Shown here piece by piece: positions 32,501 through 45,389 of a stretch of 64,000 nt of DNA. Source of the stretch: Poecilobothrus nobilitatus. Taxonomy: Eukaryota > Arthropoda > Insecta > Diptera > Dolichopodidae. The stretch lies in the NCBI GenBank assembly GCA_947095535.1, contig OX352772.1, positions 217,588,948-217,652,947 on the forward strand, written 5' to 3'. Both the position numbers and the translations under genes were made by a program. The notes under the pieces were generated by a model. It saw nothing but the letters and a program-made list of their open reading frames with translations. It did not search any database and had not been told where the DNA came from. Position 1 is the first letter of the stretch; every line of letters begins with the position of its first letter.

Positions 32501-35157
32501 CTATTTACACTTATCATTAATTAATTGAAATAACAAATGTTTCGTACCCAAATTGGTTCTCAGATAAAGACAAATGTAAATCGCATAGACTAGAAATATT
32601 AGATTATTTAATTCTAATTTTAATAAGAAAAATTGCAAATGGTCACTCAATGAAAACAACAATTTCCCCGACAAATTAAAAATTTTACGAAAATAATTAT
32701 TTTTAAGTTCATACTTATAATGAATATCCTAGTTTAAGTTGTTCATTTAAATTTTAAGATTTAAAATGTGATATAATAATATGTATGTATGTAATTTACT
32801 TATGTAATTCAATTTTGAAATACTAGTAATACTTATGTAATTTAATTTTGAAATAAAGAAAATAAAAAACTTTTTTTGTTCGTTTCAGTTTTATAATTTC
32901 TTAAATTTTCCATATTTTCGTTTCAGCTTTGTACATATGTATGGATATATTTCATTAGTTTTAATTTCTAATAATATTCTTTCTTACAGGTTGAATTGCT
33001 ATAAAAAAATCAGTTTTTTACACTATTAACTTCTTTATTTTATAATTACTAATATGTTTTATTTTTAGATTTTTTCGATTAATGCATGAGCAATGACTAG
33101 CTTCTAGAAATTAAATATTAATTATAAGTATATGTATGTATTTACATATTATATACATATGTATATATTTTTACTTTTATTTTAAAATAATTTTTAACAT
33201 TTTTCTTTGTAAATATGGATTTATTTTATTATTTGTTTTACCTATTATTTATTTATGTTGTGCCTACATATTCATTGTAACCTTATTATTTTTTATTTGT
33301 ACCTAATAAAAAAAAGGGTTTTTTATGCCAATTGGAAAATTAATACTATTTAGGTATACATAATATTTAAATACAAATATCTACTATATAGGCAAATTTT
33401 CCAGTTGGCTTTTTCCCTTATAAAATGAACTTTATTCTTTTCTTTCTATTTCTTTAGCCTATAAAATTTTCTTTTCTAGTGTATGCATACGTACACATAC
33501 ATATGTATATCTGAATAATGTATATAGTTTTTGGATTACAGAAAATAAGTGTACATATATTCTTAGGAACAAATAAATAATTTTACGAATTAAAAATAAA
33601 ACTGAATTACATATTATGTACTTTAAAAAATATAACATTTTCATTTTTATACGTTACTTCTCATTTTAATTCTAATGAAAAATTTAGGCAATTGAAATAA
33701 CGAATTTAATTCTTTCAAAAGAATTAAATTCTTACTCATTTTCTATCTTAGTTCTAACTATTGTAAATACCAAAAGGTAAATGTCCAAATTTTGTAAAGG
33801 TGATATATGTACATATTCATATATATATACCTACTTAAACTAATTAACATTAATCCCTATATATGTATGTTAATTAATAATTTTATACATTTAAATTTAT
33901 AAAGTAAAAATTTAAATCCTTCTTCATATACATATTGTAGTCAATACAGTTTGTTTCAATTGAAACGACGAATTATTGGTTACTAATTCATTCTAAATAA
34001 CACATTTTTATATACTCTTTAGCTTATTTTGCAAAAAAAAAATATACTTAAATACACAAATTTTCTGTGATAAATCAAGAAATCTCATGTATATTTTTTC
34101 GTATATCTAGAAAATGAAGTTTCTTATTTAATTTAAAAAAAATAAAAACCATACAATAAATCTGGCGTTGCTAATTGTTAACTTAACATTATATTTACAT
34201 ACATTCTCGTTTATTCGGTATATAACATATACAGCACAGCATGCAGATAAATAATATTTTCTTTGTATTTTAAAAATTGTTTTATTGTAATACATTTGTA
34301 AATTTTATCTTAATGAATTGTAATATTATAAACTAGAATAAATAAAATTTATTTAAAACTAATAATCGAATCTAAATTACTTACAAAACCTATATTAAAT
34401 TACCAGTATTCAAATTATTATCTATCCTAGGATAGCAATACGAAGTTACATACGAAGAACATACACACCAATTTATTTTATTTAGAAAACTTTTTTTTTT
34501 TATTCAAGGTTAAATTGTATATGATTGTATATCAAAGAAAAGAATGAAAAACGTTTATGTATATTTAAAATTAAAAAAAAACGAATTTAGTGTAACATAA
34601 AAGATGAATAAATTTCATACTGATAGATGTCGCGACTATTTGGGCCGCAGCCTTATTTTTATTTTCTATCCTAAAAAAATTGTTCTACTTGGAATGTCTA
34701 TATATATATAGTCTTTGACTATACATATACAAAAACACTCTAGCATTAAAAAAAAGCAAAAGATGCTATTGATAAACATTCCCAATCTCTATATGATGTT
34801 GTATAATAATATATATTGTAATATATTGTATATATTATATAGTATAGTATACTTCCATACGATGCGAAGCAAAGCAAAGTAAAACAAATACATATGTATA
34901 TTGGAATTATTTTATTTAAAAAACTTTTTTTTTTGAAAGCTAAATTGAAATATTGAATATTAACAAGGATATAATACTCAAAAAATGAGTTTAAAATACA
35001 ATTTTTTTTATGAGCTTAAAATGAATTTTGCTCAATTTACAAGCAATAACAAATTGAGAAATAATTTTTGAGTGGATGTTAGATACAAAAAATTGACTAA
35101 AAAATTTTGCACTGGATAAATACTCTATGTATATAGTTTCTTTATGACAATAGTTTT
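32501..35157. other. AT-rich spacer with microsatellites
   Basis: No gene is supported. There are several ATGTATGTA/TACATATA microsatellite patches (near 32,782, 33,125-33,170, 33,490, 34,700, 34,810-34,850). The minus frame at 33,459-33,644 is low-complexity and unconvincing. Confidence 0.5.
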
Positions 35158-35253
35158 AGAGTATGTGGAGTCCATTTTGATGAACAATGCTTTGAGGAAT
35201 GTTCTCGCAAGAGAGAGAGATTTAAGATAAAAAATAATGCTTGTTTAAGATAA
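35158..35253 (+). pseudogene. THAP finger fragment
   Basis: The frame RVCGVHFDEQCFEECSRK contains the second C-X2-H half of a THAP finger with the usual HF and acidic residues, then Lys/Arg-rich residues and a stop. The first Cys pair is not present upstream in frame. It is probably another P-like remnant. Confidence 0.5.
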
Positions 35254-35268
35254 AAAATAATGTTATAT
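35224..35268. repeat. Short tandem duplication
   Basis: AAGATAAAAAATAATGCTTG is followed by TTT and then repeated once; it overlaps the end of the THAP fragment. Confidence 0.7.
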
Positions 35269-36890
35269 ATTGCAGGTAAGTTATTTTTTTACTAATAATT
35301 TTATTATATATGTACTTATCTTAATTTACATATATTTTTGTAGAAATTTGTTTTTTTTTAATACAATCATAAAGAAACATTAACCATATAAAACCTTTCT
35401 TTTTATTCATTCATTCTATTATTCTAATTTCTTATATTTCTACTTTCTATACCTATTACAAAGTTGATAAAAATAAGTAAATAAGTATAATATGTATATA
35501 ATATATTATGTACATATATTAAACCTCTGTATGAATGCATTCAAAAGCTTTTTTTCAAGAATTTTCAAAACATAATATTATGTTCTGTTTGTGGTTATTT
35601 TTTAAAGGTCTTATTTTAGCTTTTAATTTAAGGATTCAACGGCTTAAAATTTTGGGGATTAGATATTATATAAAATATTTATAAAATATATGATCATTCA
35701 AAATTTGTGGATATGAACAATTGCGTTTAAATTTTTTTTCTGTATAAATATTTTTTCATCCACATAAAAATTCTATATCCATATAGCTAATTCTTAAACT
35801 GAATACACCGAGTACTCGATGTATTTTGAAAACATGTAGAGTTCTACTTCTGCTTTTTAAAACATCAAAACTTAAAAAAAAGGCAATACAAATGGCATTC
35901 TAATTTGAAATAAACAAATCGAATAAAATATTTTATTAGGTTTGTATTTTATGTTTGAAATATTATTTATTATTTTTATTATTTATTTATTTATTCTTGT
36001 TATAATGTCCAATATTAATACATAGATAATATCCGACATTTAACATTTTCTGTTCAAATTAATTCAAAGGACAACAAGGGAAAAAGCCAAGTGGAATACA
36101 CTAGGTCCCGACATACAATAAACCTACGCGCACTCATATTGACCCATCTTCCAACATGTTAAAATGGGTAAAGATGATCTAATACCAGCTAGCCGATTCT
36201 CATTATATCCTCATATATCTTCCAACATGTCAAAATACATGAATGGTATTTACGCGCAGTTCAATTACTTAATAATGAAGTACTCCATTTGGCATAAAAA
36301 ACCCTTGACTTTTTTTAAGATCAAATTTACAACACATTTAGCTTATTAATTTACAATCTTTATTTATATAATTTACAATAATTTATATAATTGAAAAGTG
36401 TTGCTATTATAAATGTTGTTTTACTTTTTTGTTTACTAATTTATGACCTCCTCTGCTGGAGCTGGTATTAGGTGATAAGACACATAGCCTTTTGTCAATA
36501 TAATTTAAAAAACGTAATCGTTTTCTTAAAAGTATAATTAGTTATTTTTAAAATATATACAAATTGAGATTAAAAAAGAATTTATCTAAAAGAATATACA
36601 ATATTAATCCATACTAAAGGATTGAAAACCTAAAAAGGAAGAAATAAAACTAAAACTTATATTAAACTTAAGAACAGAAATAATATTTAATAAGATTAAT
36701 TTAAAATTACGATTAACTTATGTAAGGTGAAAAGTATATAATATACTATTAAATAATTTAAAAAAATACACCCAATTAATGCTAAAATTCGTCAATGTCA
36801 AGTGACACCCTCAGCGAGCAGGTGACTAACACTTATCGTAATGGAGTTGACATCTGATTAAACTCATGACGACTAAGCTAGGATGAGTAC
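35269..36890. other. AT-rich spacer
   Basis: No gene is supported. CTTCCAACATGT(T/C)AAAAT occurs twice (near 36,150 and 36,220) inside a less AT-rich patch at 36,070-36,260 that may be an unrecognised repeat. Confidence 0.5.
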
Positions 36891-37147
36891 TCCCTTCTGT
36901 TTATTGTGTAGATATTTTGTTATCTTCTTGTTGAATTTTTTTAGGGTTGATGAATCTTTAATGTAGTCAGCTAGTTTGTTGGAAATTATAATAGATGATG
37001 ATAAGAAATTTTTTCTCATGAATTCGATTCTTGATTGCCGTATGATGGAATATTAGATGATATCGTGTTAGATGAATGAAGACGTTCAAACTGCTAACTC
37101 TATTTATAAAATAACTCAGCAAAATCGACCAGCAAATCAAGTTGTAC

Positions 37148-37507
37148 CTAATATTTGATATAATATGCCCATTGCAGATTAAATTCGCAGTTTCTTTCTA
37201 GAGATCTTTCTGCTCTTTTAATTGCTCCGATTAACGTAGATATTCTGTTGCAGAACTTCTTCACATGAAAATTCCAGCTCAGTTCCTCATCCAACAATAT
37301 TCCAAGATATTTAAATATTGCTGTTCTTTCAATTGTCTGTTTCCTGATCTTGATGTTTGGCGAAATATCCTCTGTTCCTCTCGGGTTAAAAATTATATAT
37401 TTAGTTTTAGTTCCATTTAGTGTGAATATATTTCCTGTAATCCATTCGCAGTACTTGTTAAGATTATCATTCGTTGTTTTTTCTAAATCACTTTGCTTTT
37501 TGGTCAA
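37148..37507 (-). pseudogene. LINE a RT thumb fragment
   Basis: LNKYCEWITGNIFTLNGTKT and YIIFNPRG, then FKYLGILLDEELSWNFHVKK are the conserved post-catalytic region of LINE RTs (KT..I.F, YLG..LD..L.W..H). A tail in another frame (about 37,040-36,905, with RIEFMRKNFLSSSIIISNKL) is the RT C-terminus. Confidence 0.75.
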
Positions 37508-37689
37508 ATACTCTTTTTATCTTTTTAAACTCTTTTTATTTTCTTATTGGAATTATTCTTTAGCTGCTGCTTATACAGCTTGTCTCTCTTTTTCATCATC
37601 AGAATTAATTCTTGATTAATCCATTTGTTATTCCTTGTTCTAACTTTTCTTAGTGATGTATTTTGCTCCTAATAAGACATTACCTAATA
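37508..37689. other. Deletion-junction region of LINE a
   Basis: It lies between thumb and endonuclease pieces. I recognise no RT catalytic motif here. The plus frame 37,350-37,619 is a shadow. Confidence 0.4.
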
Positions 37690-38215
37690 CCCTACTTGAA
37701 TTTTACCAGATCGAGATTTTCGATAAATGAATTGGCAATTTTACCTACACATAGGTCGACACTTGATATCCCCGTAATAATTAAATTATGATCAAAGATA
37801 GGATTATGAAGTAACTACATGATGATCCTACTTTTGGCATTTCTTAGATTGGGGTTTACATAATCACTGATCGTGTTAGATGTATGTGCTGCTTTTGTTG
37901 CACTGTTAGTTTCAATTTTGTTAATCAATCTTGATGTTTTCGTTCTCTTCTATAATATCAACTACTATCGTGTTAAATTTATCATTTTCTTCTAATATGT
38001 TGAATTCGATACTATTCCTTTAGAAAAATTGCTGTTCACCCACCCCTGTTACTATCAGCACAGTTGAAAATTTCCTTGTAATTTAGTATATTATAGTATT
38101 TAGCCTCATGAGAATAGATCCAGGTTTCATTGACAATAATTATGTTAGAATTATATTTATTACTGCATGCTTCAATTTTTCTTAATTTATTTTTTATGTT
38201 TCTGGCATTCATATA
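37690..38215 (-). pseudogene. LINE a endonuclease fragments
   Basis: MNARNIKNKLRKIE, then IIIVNETWIYSHEAKYY match the N-terminus of APE-type LINE endonucleases (N-R-...-ETW). Further on, PIFDHNLIITGISSVDLC matches the late DH motif. Several stops and frameshifts lie between. Confidence 0.65.
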
Positions 38216-38226
38216 TGGTACTTATT

Positions 38227-38410
38227 TTAATTTTGTTCACCATTATTAAATACATTTGTTGTTTTGTAATCCGTTTTGTCCCTCTTCGCTTTAATATGTT
38301 TTTGAATTAAGAGGCAATAAATACTCCTGGCTCTATGATTCTTATTGAATTTATTACTCTTAAGTTGGAAGTTATTGTGCTTCGTACAGTCGACGCATTT
38401 GAATATTTAT
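38227..38410 (-). pseudogene. LINE a ORF1 C-terminal fragment
   Basis: FKCVDCTKHNN, then NKNHRARSIYC gives a C-X2-C...H...C pattern like the zinc knuckle at the end of LINE ORF1 proteins. The frame stops at TAA (38,229-38,227), about 12 bp before the apparent ORF2 ATG (about 38,214). Confidence 0.5.
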
Positions 38411-38639
38411 TCAGTACAATTCTTGGTGTTATCACCAAGTCAGTTCATCTCTGACGTTTAATAAAAGTGGTTGTTTTTGGTGTGATAAATACTTATATTT
38501 CCTTTATTTTTTTTTCTTTTTAAATTTATAACAAAAAAAAAATTTTTGTTTAAATCAAATTTAAATTTTAACATTTTAACATTTTCAAATTTTAACTTTT
38601 TAACATTTTCAATTTGAAGAGGATTTACATATGATAAAT

Positions 38640-39250
38640 ATAATTTCTTTTTTCTTGTCTGAAACTTGGCTCAACTCTAATTTCAATAATGAGGAAGTGT
38701 TTTCTAAAGATTTGTCGTAGTGATTATACCTCCTCTCTTGGCCAATGCGGCGGTGGAGTTTTATTAGCTGTCAAAACAACGTTTTTGAGCAGTGCAGTCG
38801 ATGTTCTAGCTTCCGAACTATTTGAAATGATTTGTGTTCAAATTTTCTTTAGGCACTTAAATGCTAATTTATTCATTATACTTGTGTATGTTTCACCTAG
38901 TAATTTAAAAAAAGTTGCTCATTATTTCTGTAAACAATATTTTCTGTAAAGTTGCTAATTTTAATAGTTTTCTATTCTAGGTGATTTCAATCTTCCAAAC
39001 GTTAAGTCGCTATGGTTTGACACAAATAATTTCTTGATTGCAGATAATATTTCACTGAACTTAGGATCAATTTTTATTGATGGTTTAAATAGCCTTGATC
39101 TGCAACAAATTAGTTTTGTCACAAACAATTTAGGCAGACAATTAGACCTTGTATTTTTTTTGAGATCATGAAAATTGTTGAGCATACTCCAGCGAATTAA
39201 CTTTCACTAATATAGACGACTATCACCCTCCGAAAGATATAATTCTCAAT
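38640..39250 (+). pseudogene. LINE b endonuclease
   Basis: FFLSETWLNSNFNNEEVFS, CGGGVLLAVKTTF, LGDFNLPNV (38,977 on), LDLQQISFVTNNLGRQLDL and DDYHPPKD match the ETW, GGG, GDFN and (D)H motifs of the APE-type endonuclease. At least two frameshifts break it. Confidence 0.75.
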
Positions 39251-39556
39251 GTAAATTCCTCCAATGAACTCTCTATTTCTGAGAATTATCTAAAGTTTCA
39301 TTTTGCCAAACTGATTTCACATATGAAAACTCACTTGGAATCACACATATTTCAGATATAGGCTCACTCAATTGGAATCAATTTTTCTTCATCACATCTG
39401 AATATCTGCCTTAAACGGTTTTAAGAGATGCTAACAACATGTCTTCGTTTAGCAATTGATACAAAATCTCATGAATACTCTAACTACTCAGCGCCATGGC
39501 CATCGAAAGAATAGCGTTCTCTGAGGAACAAACGAAATTCTTCATGGAAAAAATAT

Positions 39557-40250
39557 ATGGAAACTAATTCCATTGCCCATTATAATATCTCTCTTGATAT
39601 CTATAATAAATTTAAAATTCTATCTGATACTTTATATAAAAATTATTGTGACAGAATTAAATTGCAATTTTATTCCAATCCGCGACGTGATTTTGATTTT
39701 GTTAATAGTAAACGCAAGACTGATGGTTACCCATCGGCTTTGCGATACGAAGAAGCAACATCAGATAACTCGCAGACTGTTTCCAACTTTTTTGCCAAAT
39801 TCTTTTCCAGAAAATTATGTGCTCGTATTTTGTTGATTATTGTCAAGCATTTATTAGGGTAGATCCACAGTTACTAATATGATTGAATTTGTCTCTGATA
39901 TTTTGAATACAATGGAAACTAAAAAACAAATTGATGTGGTATTCACAGATAAGGCCTTTGATCTATTTCCCTTTAAAATTATCCTTAAAAAGCATAAAGT
40001 AGTAGGATTTTCAAGTCATAGCCTTAAATGGTTATCGCCTTAATGTCATATAGGTCATACCTGGTTCTTTTGAGATCTACCATTTTTCCATTTTTTTTAT
40101 TGCAAATTCACGAGTGCCACAAGGCAGCCATCTAGGGCCTTTATTTTTTGTAGTGTCGACCTATGACAACCCCCTATGTTTATCCCACTCACGTCTTTTT
40201 AGATTCGCTGATGATACCAAAATCTATAAAACTATAACTTCAAATAAATA
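39557..40250 (+). pseudogene. LINE b RT fingers and palm
   Basis: DFVNSKRKTDGYPSALRYEE precedes the palm as in LINE f. A large part of the early RT is missing between about 39,835 and 39,865. TNMIEFVSDILNTME and a degenerate VFTDKAFDLF (normally FSKAFD) follow, then SRVPQGSHLGPLFFV in another frame, and RFADDTKIYK at 40,199-40,228, which keeps the FADD catalytic pair. Confidence 0.7.
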
Positions 40251-40254
40251 ACAA

Positions 40255-41113
40255 ATGCCTAACTATGCAAGGTTACGAGCTAACTCAACAATCGATTATG
40301 ATTACGTCCTGAACGATCAACCTATTAAAAGAACAGATCGTACTTCTGATTTGGAACTGATTCTTGATAGTAGATTATATTTCAAGAGTCACTACAACTC
40401 CATAATAAATAAAGCTAACTCAACTCTTGGATTTATTCTGCGTTGGTCAAAATAGTTTTCTGAAGCCTATATCACTAAGCAACTTTTCATTACTTATAGA
40501 AGACCTATACTTAAATACGCAAGCCAAGTATGGTCTCCATATCGTGATATAGACATTTCACGTATTGAATCAGTGAAATGTTGGGATTTATTAAAAGAAG
40601 AGCGAAAGAATTTAACAATATAGCAGTGACAAAAGCTCTCTACTGTTCGCTAATACGATCTATTCAAGAATATGGTAACACTATTTGGGATCCAGTTTTT
40701 CAAATAAATTCTGATAGAATTGAATCAGTTCAAAAATAATTTCTCTTATTTGCTTTAAGAATTCCGTTTAATCCTTCCGACTATGCTAATATTCCGAGTT
40801 ACAATATAAGTCTTTAAACATGCTAACCTTGTTATACCGAAGGAAAATTTCTTCATCTTGCTTCACCTACGATGTTCTTTATGACAATATTCACATTGAA
40901 TATTTGAAAAACAAATTTATCGTAAATAATAGGGTTAGGCAAACAAGATACACGAGATTCTTAGTTGAACAACCTCATAGAACAGAATACGGAAGAAATG
41001 AACCAATAAACAGATGTTCCACTATCTTCAATAAGCACAGTCATCTTTTTTCTTCATTAATTTCAAAAAGAACATTTAAATCTAAATTTCACCAACATTT
41101 TTCCCTTCAATGA
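40255..41113 (+). pseudogene. LINE b RT thumb and C-terminus (partly doubled)
   Basis: NSTLGFILRWSK, then ITKQLFITYRRPILKYASQVWSPYRDIDISRIES is followed almost at once by MLGFIKRRAKEFNNIAVTKA, then IQEYGNTIWDPVFQINSDRIES. These are two versions of the same region. The last frame (40,820-41,113) is the C-terminus with SLISKRTFKSKFHQHF. The doubling suggests joining of two related copies. Confidence 0.65.
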
Positions 41114-41465
41114 TCTTACACAACTTTTTTTTTAAGTCATTCTAATTCATAATTATACATTTAAATTTTTAAAATGCATTTTACTTAAGTCATAAATTTT
41201 TGTATTAAAGTTATTAAAGTATTATGTTATAAGTAAAAATTAAAGTTTTGTTACGAATTTAAGTATTGTTTTGTATTTAATGTCAATGTAAAAATTGATA
41301 AATAATTTAATTTTTTTTTGTTTTTTAAGTTAAGTTAAGGGCTCTGCAACATCATTGCATTACAAAAAATTGTTAAAAAAAAGAAAAACAAAAAAAAAAA
41401 ATTGCATTCATATAATATGTACATACCTTGCTTGGTATTTATAATAAAATAAAATAAAATAAAAT

Positions 41466-43346
41466 TCTCGTAGTCTGCATGAGTATAGTCTGCCATGAGT
41501 TTCTTTTTTTTTTCTTTTTTGCAATGCCAGTTTTGTTTTTGGTTTTTATTACCATTAACATCATTAATAACATTAATTAGTAGTTACTAACAGTGGTAAT
41601 GACTAGTTTAAGTATTAAGTTTTTCCAATATCTATGTATCTTCATTTACTAACTCACTAAAGTAATATACTAACATACTAACCCTTGCAAATGATGACTT
41701 TTTCAGTTAATTGTGATAGTTCACTAAATGAACAACATAACTGATGCTTGGTTTAAGTAAAAGTCTGATACAATTGTTATCGTTAACGAATGTAGGGCAT
41801 TAATACCGTTAACGAATGAAGGGTATTACTTTACAAAGAACAAATACATTCGTTTAGTTCAATAAAGGAATGTATTCATGCGGTTATTATATATTATTAT
41901 CATCATAAGTAAGTATCATGTATACATTTTGTATACTAATATTATCGTTATTAGTTTTAGCAATGGTGTTTCCAAATGAGATAAAACAATATCTGGTAGA
42001 ACAATCAAAGAACAACAAATGGCCTTATTGGCATTTTGATATACACGTATTATACGTGTACACACACGCCAATACACGTATAAATTAAACTTTGGATAAC
42101 ACAAGTTTGTTTCGTTAAAAGATTTTGAAAATACTACATTAGAAAACTTTCAATTAAGGAGAAAACCATTGCATTATTTACACAATTTTTAGAAATTTTA
42201 CAAGGTCGAGGTAATGACCAATATCGATAAGTATCCCAGAACTAAAAATACATACAAAAATAGATTTGTTCACAACGTGACACATGAAAGTTATTACATG
42301 GTTTGTGTCATGATCGTATTATAGTACAAACATATGAAATAGTAGTAGATTTTGTACCACTGAGAAAAACTATTGTATCCCAACTATGCCTATGTAAAAT
42401 TTTAAATTATTTTAAACAAATAACTTTATAAAATTTACGTGAATATCAACTTGCTTTTTAACAAAGCAATTTAATTACTCAAATACTCCACATTTTCAGA
42501 AGCAAAATCATTTTCAAAACCGGGTCATACTAAAATTCATTCACAGAGGAAGAATTACAAGATCATGAGATATATAGTTTTATTACAAAAGACTTAAAAT
42601 ATATTTTAAAAGTTGATAACTATTTTCGTGACTTACATTAAAAAAAAAGAGATTTTATTATAATTATATACATACATATATTATTTTATTCAAAAACAAA
42701 AATGCAAGTGGATAAATACAAAAATATTTATTTTTCGGATTTTAGTGCGCACAAAAAATTCAAAGCATTGGCTCCATGAAAAGTTGGTTATAATAAAAAG
42801 ATAATGGAGTTTATCAATGAACAGTCGTCATACAAATTATTGTAGCAAAATAAAATAAAAATATTAAATAACGAATTATAAATACGTATTTCAACAATTG
42901 ATTATAAAGAATTAACAATCTGAACGATATTTCACTTGGAAGGATGAGATAACAGGGATTGTGGCGATGTTTAAAGCAAGGATTAAGTGTATGTTAGTTT
43001 ACATAAGCGATCTTAAAGCATGGGTGAAAATATAGTAAACCAAATATGTACATGCAGTAAAAAATTAGCGTAAAGAGTTTTAAGTTGAATAAGAAATATA
43101 CAATTAGAAATTATTTTTTAACATACCTTAAGCAAGTCAAGGTAAATATAAAAAATTTGTGGAACTAAGACAACATATAGATGAGGTGCCCGTAACGAAA
43201 AAAAAATAAATGAATAAATCACAAAAAGTAAGTAATTCAAATGATATACAAGAAATGTACATATTAAAGTTAATGAGGCATACTAAATTAATATTAGTAA
43301 CAGTCTACCTACTGAATATTATCAAAGAATTCTTAAGTTTAAGTTT
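41466..43346. other. AT-rich spacer
   Basis: No gene is supported. A direct repeat CGTTAACGAATG(T/A)AGGG occurs at about 41,780 and 41,808. The remainder holds only short frames and A/T runs. Confidence 0.5.
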
Positions 43347-44038
43347 TTATAATAATTTACTGTCAGTAACATCAAAACTAGAGGAGTTCAAATTCACTGT
43401 ACGCATCATTCTCGTAATGGGTTCAAACATATCGTAAATTGTGGAGCAGAAAGGTGCGTTGAACAGCTCTATAGACCTCAAAGTGTGCCCATTATGACGG
43501 TAAACTAGTTGTTCAGATCCACCCAAGGCAAAAATTCTGCCGCAAAATATCTGGTGAATTAACACATTGTCTGCCAAAACTCTTTGCGATTTTCTTGTGA
43601 CTCGAGCCCTATCAAATTTAGCCTACTCACATAACTGGGCAACCTGCAGGGATCAGGCCAACTGTAGTGGAACAAAGCAAATTGCAAGAAGCACTTCTGA
43701 ATAGCCTCAATTTTACCAATATCAATGCTACAATATGGAGACCACACCTGAAATGCATACTCAGGTGTCAGTCTCACATAAGTCACATAAAGTAGATTCG
43801 ATAGATGAGGGTTGAATTAGAGGGCTGAATTAGCCTTATTAGTTATAGACTCATATTGAGCCTTGAAATTAAGTTGCTGATCGATGACAATACCCAAATC
43901 ACATACAGTGTCAGGTGTGCGCAGTATAGTTTACCCGTTTATGGTGTAATTAAACTTAAAAATCTGATCGACCCTTTTCCTATGAAAAGATAGTACTTCA
44001 CATTTACAAGCATTAAGCTCTCACTTATTAAACTTACA
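43347..44038 (-). pseudogene. LINE c RT thumb and C-terminus
   Basis: NACKCEVLSFHRKRVDQIFKF (split here), then YVRLTPEYAFQVWSPYCSID and IEAIQKCFLQFALF match the post-catalytic region; PFCSTIYDMFEPITRMMRTV, on an overlapping frame, is the C-terminus. There are at least two frameshifts. Confidence 0.65.
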
Positions 44039-45389
44039 TCACTGCAAGAAGGTATCTAAATCGGTCTGAAGAGAAATGCAGTCGGATACATCCAAAATCA
44101 TTTTTGACAACATGTCATTGGCAAAGCAATCCATGAAAGAATATCTAACAAGTGAAGGAGCATCATTGGTTGCTACTAAAAAATAAAGTGCACCTAACTC
44201 GAAGCTCGGAGGCACCCCCACTGTGACACCCCCACTGTGGCACCCCCCTCGGAGGCACCCCCACCGAAATAAGAACTGGTACTCACGCCCTGATAAATAG
44301 GAACATGACCACTCTAAACTACGTGACGAAAATCCAAGGAGTTTATGTTTCAGTAGAATAACATCATGAGTAATCATCTTAAACGCTTTGCTGACCTCTG
44401 AGAATATTGTTTCTACCTGTTTAACCTTCTCCATAGAAATATTGCGACGGGAAACTAAAGGTACCATATTAGTAACCGTCAAATTACTCCTCTGAATGCC
44501 ATGTTGGCATGAATTAATCATAGGTTCACAGAATTCATAGAAGTAGTTAAACAAAACAAACAACTTCGGCAAACAAGACATCTTTGCGATAGGCCGGTAA
44601 TTGACTATATCAATACGTGTCACCTTTTTATGAACAGGTATGATGAAAGATTTTTTCCAATAGGCGGGAAATGTGGCACATCACAATGAAAGATTGAAAA
44701 GTCCAGTAATAGGAGAGATAAGAATGGCCGGAAATTTTTTGATAACTATGGCAGGCAGACCATCAGGACCACACGAAAAATCTTTCTTCAAATATTTGTT
44801 AAAAGATGAAATCAATTTAGGTGCCAGAACAATACCATTTATTTCAAATAATTTCGATGAATCAAGAGAAAAAACCTGTTTAGCATAGGATTGGTCGACC
44901 AAAAAATTAGTTTGACTGAATGTTGAAGAGAAATAAGAAGAAAACATATTTGATATGATAATATGATATGATAATTTGATGATTCATTAAGATGTTTAAA
45001 AGTTGATGGGTAACCATCAGTCTTAAAGTTCATATTAATAAACTGCGAAAATCGGCGTCGGTCCCTAATACATTGGCTTTAATTTCTAAGAGATAATCCC
45101 CATAACACTGTTTGCATTTGTTTTGAAATTCAAAAAAAATATTTGTAAATAGTTAGTAACCTGACTATTGAATTTGACATATTTCCCCAATGCCGCATTC
45201 TTCCTATTTCTTAAGGAGCGAAGCTCTGCGTTAAACCAAGAGGAAGATTTCGAAGAGTTCCTATCTGATAGTGATGGTCAGTTTCGGTCAATAGACTGTC
45301 TCACTTCATACGAGTCAATTGAGAGTTGTGATTCAAAAAAAGGCTCGATCATTTGCGTCATTTCATGATTTAATATTGTAGATTGTTTA
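44039..45389 (-). pseudogene. LINE c reverse transcriptase
   Basis: SSWFNAELRSLRNRKNAAL and FKTDGYPSTFKHLN precede KDFSCGPDGLPAIVIKKF, then VNYRPIAKMSCLPKLF, EVSKAFKMITHDVIL (FSKAFD region), VPPSFELGALYFLVATND and DCFANDMLSKM. The catalytic FADD is FAND here, losing one metal-binding Asp. A small repeat inserted before the VPP motif adds residues. The copy cannot be active. Confidence 0.75.
44205..44272. repeat. GC-rich microduplication inside LINE c RT
   Basis: CGGAGGCACCCCCAC is followed by two copies of a 14-bp unit (TGTG(A/G)CACCCCCAC-like) and then CGGAGGCACCCCCAC again. It is much more GC-rich than its surroundings. It lies within RT motif B and expands it in frame. Confidence 0.7.

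Larger units (their letters stand above)
36890..38420 (-). mobile_element. LINE a: degraded non-LTR retrotransposon
   Basis: On the minus strand, pieces lie in the order expected for a LINE: ORF1 C-terminus (38,410-38,227), endonuclease start (38,215 on), endonuclease end (about 37,900-37,690), then RT thumb (37,507-37,148) and C-terminus (about 37,040-36,905). The catalytic RT core is missing between endonuclease and thumb, so the copy has a large internal deletion besides frameshifts. Confidence 0.75.
38640..41465 (+). mobile_element. LINE b: degraded non-LTR retrotransposon
   Basis: Plus-strand pieces in order: endonuclease (38,640-39,250), linker (39,250-39,835), RT (39,850-40,245), thumb and C-terminus (40,255-41,113), and a 3' end with an (ATAAA)n tail at about 41,440-41,465. 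There are many stops, frameshifts and deletions. It lies 5'-to-5' with LINE a. The sequence style (SKRKTDGYPS before RT) matches LINEs c and f. Confidence 0.8.
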
